Origin: a virus
DNA: 33,327 nucleotides
Virus record (IMG/VR): IMGVR_UViG_3300037042_001568
Coordinates: 1 to 33,327 of that record
Direction: 5' to 3' (one strand)
Both the position numbers and the translations under genes were made by a program. The notes under the pieces were generated by a model. The model saw only the letters and a list, made by a program, of their open reading frames with translations, was not told where the DNA came from and made no database searches. Shown here one piece after another: positions 6,000-13,349 of this stretch (positions are counted from its first letter, which is position 1; each line of letters opens with the position of its first letter).

Positions 6000-7427
6000 A
6001 TGAGTTACGTATCTAATTTAGTCGCCCGAATGTTTGGGCTTAGCACCTTTAACGGAATGTACTCAACATCTATTTACGACCGTAAGAACCCCATTCTTAT
6101 TGATACGGAGAACAAATTAAGGATATATAACACCATTCCTCATCTTCAATCGGTCATTAACCAGTTAGCCGATATGTTCAAGAATATGGACATCAAGCTA
6201 TACGATAAAAAGACTGGTGAGGAGATTAAAGAGCACGAAGTATTAAACCTATTGAATAGACCTAACCCGTTAAGAACGCGCGAGGAGTTTCTATTTGAAT
6301 ACTATGTGTTTAAGTCGGTGTTCGGTAATGCTTTTATATACGAGATTAAAGGACTGCCGAGCGCACTTCCTTCGTTAATGTGGAACTTACTTCCAAGCGA
6401 TGTTGAGGTTATTCCTACCGGTAAGCTATACAATCAAACGACCGTCGATGGCATCATTAAGTCTTATAAGGTATATGATCAAGGCACTTATTTTAATGTG
6501 CAGCCTTCGGATATGATATATAAGAATGAGGGAGTGGGCGGTAACCTTATAACATCACAAAGTAAAATTGATTCTTTGCAACTACCTTTGTCAAATATCA
6601 TAGGTGCGCTTAAGAGTGAAAATGTATTGATAGTTGAGCGTGGTGCAGAAGGTATATTAAGCAATGAAAGCCAAGCCGATGGAGGCGCAATACCTTTAGG
6701 TAAGGAAGAACGCGACAGAATAGAACGTGAGATGCAAAGAAGCTACGGCATATTTGACGGGCAGAAGCGCAAGATAATTACCAATAGTTCATTGAAGTGG
6801 CAGCCAATGACTTTTCCTATTAAGGACCTGATGTTATTGGAGTGCATAGAGAGCGACTTTCAAACTATCTGCGCTGCTTACGGTGCTGATAGAGATATAT
6901 TCCCAAGCACGAAGGGCGCAACATTCGAGAATAAAAACAACGGGGTTAAATCAACTTACCAAAATACTATACAACCTCAGGCCGATGACCTTATGAGCAT
7001 TTTAAATGCTGCTTTTGGTTTGGAGAAACAAGGTCTATACTTATATGCTGATTATTCTTATTTGCCAGTGTTGCAAGAAGATGAGCAACAGAAGGAAGCA
7101 GCAAAGAAAACGAAAATTGAATACTTAGCAATGGCATTAAATGATGCTGTTATTGATGTGAATGAGTACAGAGCAGAGTTAGGACTTGAACCGAAAATGG
7201 ATAGTGGTAAAGAAGAAATTATATCTGATAAATTATTAAACGCTCAACTTGCATTACGTGGAACGGTCGGAGGTGTTGAAGGATTGATAGGCTTAAACAC
7301 AGCCGTATCTTTGGGGCAGTTGAACAGAGAAAGCGCAATTGCTATTCTTACGAATGTTTACGGCTTCGATGTAACGGTCGCCAATCAAATGATAACCAGC
7401 ACACCAATAACACCATCGGCTACATAG
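6000..7427 (+). CDS. Portal protein, HK97-type
   Basis: The 475-aa product follows the terminase and precedes the protease and capsid genes. It shows the phage portal pattern: an N-terminal part with HLQSVINQLADMFKNMDIKL and LLNRPNPLRTREEFLFEYY (about residues 48-105), a central region with FPIKDLMLLECIESDF near 274-289, and the typical GADRDIFPSTKGATFENKNN around 294-313. Portals form the dodecameric ring for DNA entry and tail attachment. Length is normal for the family. The start ATG follows a promoter after an A-run, with no Shine-Dalgarno sequence. Confidence 0.88.
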   Translation: MSYVSNLVARMFGLSTFNGMYSTSIYDRKNPILIDTENKLRIYNTIPHLQSVINQLADMFKNMDIKLYDKKTGEEIKEHEVLNLLNRPNPLRTREEFLFEYYVFKSVFGNAFIYEIKGLPSALPSLMWNLLPSDVEVIPTGKLYNQTTVDGIIKSYKVYDQGTYFNVQPSDMIYKNEGVGGNLITSQSKIDSLQLPLSNIIGALKSENVLIVERGAEGILSNESQADGGAIPLGKEERDRIEREMQRSYGIFDGQKRKIITNSSLKWQPMTFPIKDLMLLECIESDFQTICAAYGADRDIFPSTKGATFENKNNGVKSTYQNTIQPQADDLMSILNAAFGLEKQGLYLYADYSYLPVLQEDEQQKEAAKKTKIEYLAMALNDAVIDVNEYRAELGLEPKMDSGKEEIISDKLLNAQLALRGTVGGVEGLIGLNTAVSLGQLNRESAIAILTNVYGFDVTVANQMITSTPITPSAT

Positions 7428-7439
7428 TAAAAAAAAAAA

Positions 7440-7467
7440 TTGTGAATAGTTTTTGTATTTATTTTTG
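7440..7467 (+). promoter_or_regulatory. Late promoter before protease and capsid genes
   Basis: TTG at 7440-7442 and TATTTTTG at 7460-7467 with 17 bases between. Only seven bases separate the -7 box from the protease ATG at 7475, so transcription would begin at or next to the start codon. Confidence 0.6.
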
Positions 7468-7474
7468 AAAAGAA

Positions 7475-8341
7475 ATGGAAGAAGCGAAAAAACATATACT
7501 AAGTGAAGTCGATAAGAAGTCGGCTCATTACTCAGTTAAAAGTGCTGACGCTAATATTTTAGATGTTAGCACATCGTCCCGTATCGTTACGGGCTTTTTC
7601 AATTCTTACAACTTCTTTGATTCAGATAAAGACGTGTTAATAATGGGTTCTGCTAAGAAGTCAATCGAAGAACGCGGTGTGAATAGCACAGCGGTTGCGA
7701 AGATTAAACACGCTTTGAATCACGACCTGACAACCTTAGTAGGTAAGTTGCAAGTGCTGGAAGAAACAACTAAGAATGGAATTACTGGTATTTATTTTGA
7801 ATCTAAGATTGCCAATACAACACTTGGGAATGATACTCTTATCAATTATAAAGAGGGTATTTACGACAATCATTCAATAGGCTTTAAGTACAATCAACTC
7901 TCTTTAATAGAGTCGGAAAAAAATCCCGTTGCTTGGAACGAAGTAGTGAGCAAATTACTTAACCCTGAGGAAGCGGAAAAATACGGGTACTTATACTTAG
8001 TAAAAGAAATAAACCTATTCGAGGGTTCAACCGTTGCCTTTGGTGCAAATTCATTAACGCCATTTTTAGGAGTTAAGAGTGGTAACAAGGAATCAATAAC
8101 ATTAGCATTAGACAGCAAATTAAATCAGTTGATGCACACCGTTAAAAACGGCTCTCAATCTGATGATATGATGCACACACTTGAACTGCAAATCAAGCAG
8201 ATTAAACAAGTATTAAAAGAGATTGAAGTAGCTGAAACCTTTGATAAGCCCACACTTTCACAAGTGCCGAGCGATGCGAAATCAAGCGAACCAGTGCAAA
8301 AATTCGACATAAATTCAATCATTAAAAATCTAAATTTCTAA
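7475..8341 (+). CDS. HK97-type prohead protease (S78 family)
   Basis: The 288-aa product matures the capsid by cleaving scaffold and capsid precursor. Key signs: the IVTGFFNSYNFFDSDKDVL strand region near residues 37-55, a histidine in NHDLTTLVGK (H83), and a serine in the DNHSIGF motif (S134), which are the catalytic His and Ser of the S78 fold, then FEGSTVAFGAN near 186-196. The C-terminal third is helical and polar and may act as scaffold. The ATG at 7475 follows a promoter almost directly. It ends 3 bases before the capsid gene. Confidence 0.88.
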   Translation: MEEAKKHILSEVDKKSAHYSVKSADANILDVSTSSRIVTGFFNSYNFFDSDKDVLIMGSAKKSIEERGVNSTAVAKIKHALNHDLTTLVGKLQVLEETTKNGITGIYFESKIANTTLGNDTLINYKEGIYDNHSIGFKYNQLSLIESEKNPVAWNEVVSKLLNPEEAEKYGYLYLVKEINLFEGSTVAFGANSLTPFLGVKSGNKESITLALDSKLNQLMHTVKNGSQSDDMMHTLELQIKQIKQVLKEIEVAETFDKPTLSQVPSDAKSSEPVQKFDINSIIKNLNF

Positions 8342-8344
8342 AAA

Positions 8345-9577
8345 ATGGAAGCACAAGACCAAAAAGCGTTAGTTGACGCAATCAACATTGAAGTTGGTAA
8401 AAAATTAGATGCAGCAAAGAGCGCATCACAAGATGAAATCACTTCATTAAAAGCCGAATTAGAGGCAGTTAAAGCAGCTAAAGAAGAATTGAAAAGCGAA
8501 GTAAATGGAGAGATTGTTAAATTGAAAGCAGCTAATGAAGCGGCCGTAGAGAAAACAGAGTCTTACAAATCACTTGCTGACCTATTCGTAGACGGTTACA
8601 GAGCAATCGTTAAAGAAAACGGTGCTAACATGAAGAAAAAAGGGTTTAGCGCACAGATGAATGTTAAAGCTGCTGGTACTATGACCACTGCTAACATTGA
8701 TGCGGTAGGTACTAACAGTATCCCTTATCAATTAGCTTCTTTCTCAACTGGCTTGGTAACAACTAAGAGAAGAAGACCTTTCATCATTGACCTTACTAAC
8801 TTCGGTCGTACTGACAAGATGTACGTTCAATGGGCTGAGATGGCTAACAACGACCCTGGCACAGCTGGTATGACTGCTGAGGGCGCTGCTAAGACCCAAG
8901 AAGATTTCGACGTAAACGAGAAATCTGCGAAAGTTGAGAAAGTAACGGCTTACACAAAAGTATCAATGGAGATGTTAGATGATGTTGCTTTCATGGAAGC
9001 AGAAATCAGAAACAACTTAATTGAACTTATTGCATTGAAAGCTGATAGTGGTGTATTAAGCGGTAACGGTACTACTCCGAACTTGAATGGTATCATTACT
9101 CAATCAACTACTTACGCTGCTGGTTCTTTTGCTGGTACTTTCGGAACTGCTGCTAACAACTTCGATGTATTGCGTACTGCAATCAACCAAGTTGAGGCTG
9201 CTAATTACTTACCTTCTGCAATCGTGTTACACCCGACAGATGCTACCTTCATGGAGTTGACTAAAGCAACTGACAACGGTTATGTTGCACCTTCATTATT
9301 CGTAGTGAACAACGGTGTTACTACTTTCGCTGGTATTCCAGTTATTAAAAACACTGGTATCACAGCTGGTACTTTCTTACTTGGTGATTTCTCTCAAGTT
9401 AACGTGAGAATGAGACAAGATGCTACTATCTCAATGGGCCACGAAAATGATGATTTCACTAAAAACTTAATCACTATCCTTGCGGAAATGAGATTAGTTT
9501 GCTACGTGCAGTCTAACAGAGTTCTATCTTTGGTTACTGGTTCATTCGCAACTGCGAAAACAGCGTTAAACGCATAG
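8345..9577 (+). CDS. Major capsid protein, HK97 fold
   Basis: The 410-aa product begins with about 75 residues of charged coiled coil (KSASQDEITSLKAELEAVKA...), the delta or scaffold domain usually removed by the prohead protease encoded just upstream. The rest has the HK97 capsid look: LVTTKRRRPFIIDLTNFG, AEGAAKTQEDFDVNEKSAKV leading into a beta strand, YTKVSMEMLDDVAFMEAEIR, and SAIVLHPTDATFMELTKA followed by GIPVIKNTGI. Codons are noticeably richer in GC-ending optimal forms than neighbours, as expected for the most abundant protein. A strong terminator follows at 9583-9610. Confidence 0.92.
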   Translation: MEAQDQKALVDAINIEVGKKLDAAKSASQDEITSLKAELEAVKAAKEELKSEVNGEIVKLKAANEAAVEKTESYKSLADLFVDGYRAIVKENGANMKKKGFSAQMNVKAAGTMTTANIDAVGTNSIPYQLASFSTGLVTTKRRRPFIIDLTNFGRTDKMYVQWAEMANNDPGTAGMTAEGAAKTQEDFDVNEKSAKVEKVTAYTKVSMEMLDDVAFMEAEIRNNLIELIALKADSGVLSGNGTTPNLNGIITQSTTYAAGSFAGTFGTAANNFDVLRTAINQVEAANYLPSAIVLHPTDATFMELTKATDNGYVAPSLFVVNNGVTTFAGIPVIKNTGITAGTFLLGDFSQVNVRMRQDATISMGHENDDFTKNLITILAEMRLVCYVQSNRVLSLVTGSFATAKTALNA

Positions 9578-9582
9578 TTAAT

Positions 9583-9618
9583 AGGGTGAGGAATTAAAAC
9601 ACCTCACCCTTTAATTTT
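9583..9618 (+). terminator. Rho-independent terminator after capsid gene
   Basis: Perfect 9-bp stem AGGGTGAGG (9583-9591) with CCTCACCCT (9602-9610), a 10-base A-rich loop, then TTAATTTT. It lies 5 bases after the capsid stop and would limit readthrough into the tail genes. Confidence 0.8.
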
Positions 9619-9631
9619 AAAACTATAAAAA

Positions 9632-9811
9632 ATGGCTAAGAAAGTAAAAGAAGTAGAGGTTATCGAAGTTGCAGAAGTTGCTGCTATTGTTGGCGACGTG
9701 TCAATTAAAATAATCAAAGATACTCAACACCTTAAAAAAGGTGAGGTGTATAAAGAAAGCGGCGATATTGCTTCGTTATTAGTAGCGAAAGGTATTGCCG
9801 AAATAATCTAA
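9632..9811 (+). CDS. Small 59-aa protein after capsid gene
   Basis: A short frame between two terminators, starting MAKKVKEVEVIEVAEV. The C-terminal half (SIKIIKDTQHLKKGEVYKES, ending LLVAKGIAEII) resembles the small proteins often found immediately after phage capsid genes, which have the form K-x-x-K-G-x-x-Y ... L-x-x-K-G-I-A-E. Their role is unclear; some may be head-completion or decoration-related. Position supports a virion or assembly role. No family name is claimed. Confidence 0.6.
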   Translation: MAKKVKEVEVIEVAEVAAIVGDVSIKIIKDTQHLKKGEVYKESGDIASLLVAKGIAEII

Positions 9812-9842
9812 AAAAACACTTTTGTTTGTTTGTTTTGTTTGG

Positions 9843-9873
9843 AGGTGGGCGGTAAAAAACCCACCTTTTTTTT
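9843..9873 (+). terminator. Rho-independent terminator
   Basis: AGGTGGG (9843-9849) pairs with CCCACCT (9860-9866), followed by eight T residues to 9873. It is preceded by a TTTG-rich stretch. It separates the capsid group from the head-tail connector genes starting at 9892. Confidence 0.8.
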
Positions 9874-9891
9874 AAAGATAAATTTATAATT

Positions 9892-10455
9892 ATGGCATCA
9901 ATATTAGTTAAAACAACAGACTTCACTGGGCTTTATTACATCGCTCAAACAACATACACTACACCAATATTGCAAGCCTATATTGATGAGTTTGAAAAGA
10001 CATACATTCGTAAATTGTTAGGCTTAGAGTTAGGCGACTTGTTCATTGCATCGGTAACAAACTACGCGCCAGTTGGTGCGAGATACCTTAATGTGTTTAA
10101 CCCTTTGGCAATTCAAGTAAGTGGCTTAAATAACGGTGTTAGTCTATTGCAAGAGTATTATACAGAGGGCAGAATATTCGAGAGTAGAGGGATGAAAGAA
10201 ATATTGAAAGGCATTATTTATTGCTTATACGTACAAGGTACTCAGGCGCATCATTCACAGAGCGGTGTTGCTAAGTCTTTAGCCGATGTAGGTATAGTAA
10301 TGACGGGAGAGAATGCAGCGCGTATGGGCGAGATTAGACACAATGGAATCATATCCGATTGGGAGGCGGTTCAATACTATATTCACGTAAACGCGGCAAC
10401 ATATCCTGAGTACGATGGCTTGCAATTACAACCTAAATACAGCGCGATATTATGA
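9892..10455 (+). CDS. Head-tail connector (DUF6712-like)
   Basis: The 187-aa product sits where the first head-tail adaptor is normally encoded. The sequence (FTGLYYIAQTTYTTPILQAY near residues 12-31, then IDEFEKTYIRKLLGLELGDLF and RGMKEILKGIIYCLYVQGTQ further on) resembles a Bacteroidetes-phage structural family that I associate with the DUF6712 label; the exact name is uncertain. Mostly helical, as gp6-type adaptors are. It overlaps the next gene by four bases (ATGA). Confidence 0.65.
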   Translation: MASILVKTTDFTGLYYIAQTTYTTPILQAYIDEFEKTYIRKLLGLELGDLFIASVTNYAPVGARYLNVFNPLAIQVSGLNNGVSLLQEYYTEGRIFESRGMKEILKGIIYCLYVQGTQAHHSQSGVAKSLADVGIVMTGENAARMGEIRHNGIISDWEAVQYYIHVNAATYPEYDGLQLQPKYSAIL

Positions 10456-11150
10456 TGTATAAAACAGATATAATAGATTACTTGAATAGCGTACTAACTG
10501 CGGTGAATAAGACCGTAACAATTACGGCAACAAGTAACCCAAGCGTGGGCGTTTATACCATTACCGTTGATGATGTTAAATGGATTCAACCAAGCATAGT
10601 GCTATCGATAGGGAATAATGATTACACCGTAAGTTCGATTTCGGGCTGTGTGATTACTCTAAGTGGTAGTGCTGCAATAGTTGTTAGTTCATTCACGTTG
10701 CCAACGGTTTACTTTTTTCATGGGACGGTTAAAGAAACAAACATCACTTTAACTAAAAGGCAGTTCGATACACAGAAAACACCGCTTGTCTATTTGCTTG
10801 AAATATTTAGCGAAAGGTTCAATGAAGATGTTGATGAGTTTGAACGCGTTAGTGATTTGCGTTTATTCTTCCTTACTCATGCTAATTTTGAAGAGTGGGA
10901 GATTGACGAGTTTTACGCTAATAGCATCAAGCCTATGCAAAGATTGGTACAACACTTCATTGATACGCTTAACAAACAAGTGAGAGTTCAGCAGATAAGA
11001 GAATACGAATTAACTAACCTTTCTCGTTTTGGTGTTTACGTAAATAACAAAGGCTTTGAATCAACATTGTTTGAGGATAAATTAAGCGGTGTTGAGTTGC
11101 GTATTTCGCTTGAATTAAGAAAGCCGACCGATTGCGGTGGGTATTGCTAA
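10452..11150 (+). CDS. Head-tail joining or tail-completion protein (unknown family)
   Basis: A 232-aa product between the connector and tail-tube genes, starting in an ATGA overlap. Residues 15-80 look like alternating beta strands (TVTITATSNPSVGVYTITVD), while the middle is helical and acidic (EIFSERFNEDVDEFERVSDL) and the end returns to strands (GVELRISLELRKPTDCGGYC). By position it should be a head-tail or tail-completion component. Not recognised at family level. Confidence 0.55.
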   Translation: MMYKTDIIDYLNSVLTAVNKTVTITATSNPSVGVYTITVDDVKWIQPSIVLSIGNNDYTVSSISGCVITLSGSAAIVVSSFTLPTVYFFHGTVKETNITLTKRQFDTQKTPLVYLLEIFSERFNEDVDEFERVSDLRLFFLTHANFEEWEIDEFYANSIKPMQRLVQHFIDTLNKQVRVQQIREYELTNLSRFGVYVNNKGFESTLFEDKLSGVELRISLELRKPTDCGGYC

Positions 11151-11159
11151 CAAAAAAAA

Positions 11160-11187
11160 TTGGCAATTATAAATTGGATTAAATTTG
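11160..11187 (+). promoter_or_regulatory. Late promoter before tail-tube gene
   Basis: TTG at 11160-11162, 17 bases, then TAAATTTG at 11180-11187, an exact TAnnTTTG. The tail-tube ATG is at 11221, giving a leader of roughly 28 AT-rich bases. Confidence 0.65.
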
Positions 11188-11220
11188 ATGAATAAATAAT
11201 AACTTTTAAAATTAAAAATT

Positions 11221-12153
11221 ATGGCAAATTGTTGCAGTCTTACAGTCGCAAATACAGGGTTTGGCTGTACCCCTATCATGGAAGTGGTAGAGAAATTCAT
11301 TGAGGTTTCATACTTTAAAGAAGATGGTACTATCAATGAAATTGATTTGACAGATACATTCAACTTAGCTTACTTTACCGCATTGGTGAATAACGCTGAT
11401 GAAACTTTGCGTTGGTATCCATTGCCGTTCGTTAAGAACATGGTGGATGAGCGCGCAGATTCTGACTTTGAAACTTTTGATGACAAGACTAAAATCGAAA
11501 GACAAGTTGGTATTCGTTCAGTTAAAACAATGATCACTACTTTAGGGAATAACGCTGGTGCTGTTTCTCCTCAAATGGTTGGTAAGATAAACGATAAGAA
11601 ATGTAAAGTTTCGGGCTTGTTTGGTATTACTAAATCAAAGCAATTGGTAGGTGAAATGATTAATGATGGTTACTTGGCGCCAATTAGAATCGACAACGGT
11701 TCTATTTCTGCTAAATTAATCAAGACTGGCTCAGGTGCAACGACTCAAAAAATTGACTTAGCTTTCGATTGGCATTTAGATGTACAAGATGAGAGACTTC
11801 GTACTTTGGAAGCAGACGAAATGAGCACAGATATTAGCTTGTTAAACGGCTTGTTAGATGTTACTTCAACATACAGCGCAATCGGTCAAACATCGTTTAA
11901 AGCGACTTTAAAAACACAATACGGTTCATTCTTGAATCCTATTTTAGTTGAAGGTTTAGTTGCTGGTGATATGGCTCTTTACAATGTAACTGATAGTGCT
12001 TCGGTAACTATTACATCTATTGCTGAAAGTCCTGATGGAACGTATCAAATTAACTTTGCTTCGCAAACGGTTGCTGATGTGCTTCGTTTAACCATCACTA
12101 AAAACGGTTACAACTTCGCAGCGGTAACAGCTAACACAATTACGGTAGCATAA
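11221..12153 (+). CDS. Major tail tube protein (probable)
   Basis: The 310-aa product has its own promoter upstream and a strong terminator downstream, as expected for an abundant virion protein. It sits between head-tail joining genes and the tape-measure region. The start (MANCCSLTVANTGFGC) is followed by a mixed alpha/beta body. The last 80 residues (around DMALYNVTDSASVTITSIAE and FASQTVADVLRLTITKNGYN) read as an added Ig-like beta domain, common at tail-tube C-termini. Four cysteines lie within the first 17 residues. Family not confirmed. Confidence 0.65.
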   Translation: MANCCSLTVANTGFGCTPIMEVVEKFIEVSYFKEDGTINEIDLTDTFNLAYFTALVNNADETLRWYPLPFVKNMVDERADSDFETFDDKTKIERQVGIRSVKTMITTLGNNAGAVSPQMVGKINDKKCKVSGLFGITKSKQLVGEMINDGYLAPIRIDNGSISAKLIKTGSGATTQKIDLAFDWHLDVQDERLRTLEADEMSTDISLLNGLLDVTSTYSAIGQTSFKATLKTQYGSFLNPILVEGLVAGDMALYNVTDSASVTITSIAESPDGTYQINFASQTVADVLRLTITKNGYNFAAVTANTITVA

Positions 12154-12157
12154 ATTT

Positions 12158-12185
12158 AGGGGAGGGCTTCGGCTCTCCCTTTTTA
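12158..12185 (+). terminator. Rho-independent terminator with UUCG tetraloop
   Basis: GGGAGGGC (12160-12167) pairs with GCTCTCCC (12172-12179) around a TTCG loop, the very stable C(UUCG)G form, followed by TTTTT. It lies directly after the tail-tube stop and before the small gene at 12197. Confidence 0.88.
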
Positions 12186-12196
12186 AAACTAAAACA

Positions 12197-12457
12197 ATGG
12201 CAGCAGAAAATGAATTTTTAAAAGTTGGTGGTGTAACCTTCGCACTTTACGGTGTGGCTGGTTTAACTAAAGACGAATTTGTATCGATGTACAAAGGCAC
12301 TCCCCAGCTTACTGATGGCTTAGATAAGATTTGGGCGACCTTAAAAGCAGAGTGCAAAGCGAAAGGTATTGTGTGGGCAGAGGATGCGTTAAAAGAAGCG
12401 CCAGCAAACACAGACCTACAAGTAAAGCCTAAGAAGAAAAAGAAAAGCGATAAGTAA
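12197..12457 (+). CDS. Unknown 86-aa protein, tail region
   Basis: The product starts MAAENEFLKVGGVTFALYGV and ends in a lysine run (PKKKKKSDK). The GVAGLTKDEFVSMYKGTP segment near residues 19-36 is shared in style with small phage proteins following tail-tube genes. It ends 3 bases before the next gene and in the same frame, so a read-through would fuse the two. Role unknown; an assembly helper is possible from position. Confidence 0.55.
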   Translation: MAAENEFLKVGGVTFALYGVAGLTKDEFVSMYKGTPQLTDGLDKIWATLKAECKAKGIVWAEDALKEAPANTDLQVKPKKKKKSDK

Positions 12458-12460
12458 ACA

Positions 12461-12919
12461 ATGAAGGCGCTGGCTGATTTGTTGAGAAAGATAATCGGCT
12501 TAGAAAGCAAGGCGGACAAATTGTTTATTGAAATATTGAAGGATAGCAACGTACAAGCGCAGATAATTGATTTCAATTTAGAGCAAATGTACGAGGGAGG
12601 GATAGATAGCGAGGGGCGTTCTTTGGGTGAATATGCCACGATAACGGTGCAATACTACAAGCCTTTAGCGCGAAGTTTGGGCAACGATGGCAGGACAGAC
12701 CACATCACGTTAAAAGATACGGGAGAGTTTTATAAATCATTTAGAATTAAAGTAGAAAATGACGGGTTCAAAATCACAGCGGACACAATCAAAGAAAACA
12801 CAGATTTGGCGCAAATTTACCCCGATGTTATTGGGCTTACTAAAGAGAGTAAGCAAATGGTTAGTGAACTTATTACACCGTACTTTATTGAAAGCATACG
12901 CAAAGAACTATTGGTGTAG
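12461..12919 (+). CDS. Tail-completion or minor structural protein
   Basis: A 152-aa product with a recognisable pattern in the middle: EQMYEGGIDSEGRSLGEYAT, then YKPLARSLGNDGRTDHITLK and DTGEFYKSFRIKVEN. Similar proteins occur in many Bacteroidetes phage structural regions and are thought to be neck or tail-completion proteins, but I cannot name the family firmly. It lies after, rather than before, the tail-tube gene. The next gene starts 10 bases downstream. Confidence 0.55.
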   Translation: MKALADLLRKIIGLESKADKLFIEILKDSNVQAQIIDFNLEQMYEGGIDSEGRSLGEYATITVQYYKPLARSLGNDGRTDHITLKDTGEFYKSFRIKVENDGFKITADTIKENTDLAQIYPDVIGLTKESKQMVSELITPYFIESIRKELLV

Positions 12920-12929
12920 CATTGAGGAG

Positions 12930-13349
12930 ATGCCTATTTATAACTGGTTAAAATGGCACGAGGATAAAGACGATAAATGGTTAAGTAAGAAAGGCAAAGC
13001 TGGGTTACTTACTTCGTATATAGGAAACAAGTTAATGACACAATTCATTGAGCGTTTTGGCTTTAGTGAATCGTTTATAAAGGCTTTAGAAAAGGAAAAG
13101 GAATTGGTATTGTTACAGGCGAGAATGGCAATAACAGAAGATAGGAGTCTAAGCGCGTTCATTAAGATTTGTCAAATAGAGATTGAGGCGTTGAGAGCAG
13201 AAACGCAAGACAGAAGCGACTTTTACGAGATTAAGGGAGTGTTAGAATATGAGATGGGGTTTCAGATTGATATAAAGAAAGTAAGTGTAGCAGAATATTA
13301 CACATACTTCAAAGCATTAAAAAAAATAAGACCTAAGCAAAATGGCTGA
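12930..13349 (+). CDS. Possible tail assembly chaperone
   Basis: The 139-aa product precedes and overlaps (8 bases) the tape-measure gene, the usual place of tail assembly chaperones. I chose ATG 12930 because GAGGAG precedes it and the upstream part of the frame overlaps another gene. The protein is helical and charged (SFIKALEKEKELVLLQARMA, residues 45-64) and ends FKALKKIRPKQNG. No -1 frameshift partner was found, so the chaperone call rests on position only. Confidence 0.45.
   Translation: MPIYNWLKWHEDKDDKWLSKKGKAGLLTSYIGNKLMTQFIERFGFSESFIKALEKEKELVLLQARMAITEDRSLSAFIKICQIEIEALRAETQDRSDFYEIKGVLEYEMGFQIDIKKVSVAEYYTYFKALKKIRPKQNG

Noticed and set aside
12759-12929. A frame extending upstream of the gene at 12930 into the preceding gene, possibly a programmed frameshift for a tail chaperone
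   Set aside because: It is in the +1 frame, not -1, with no usual slippery heptamer, and a separate ATG with GAGGAG upstream explains the start. A link to the eight-base-loop tRNA would be guesswork.
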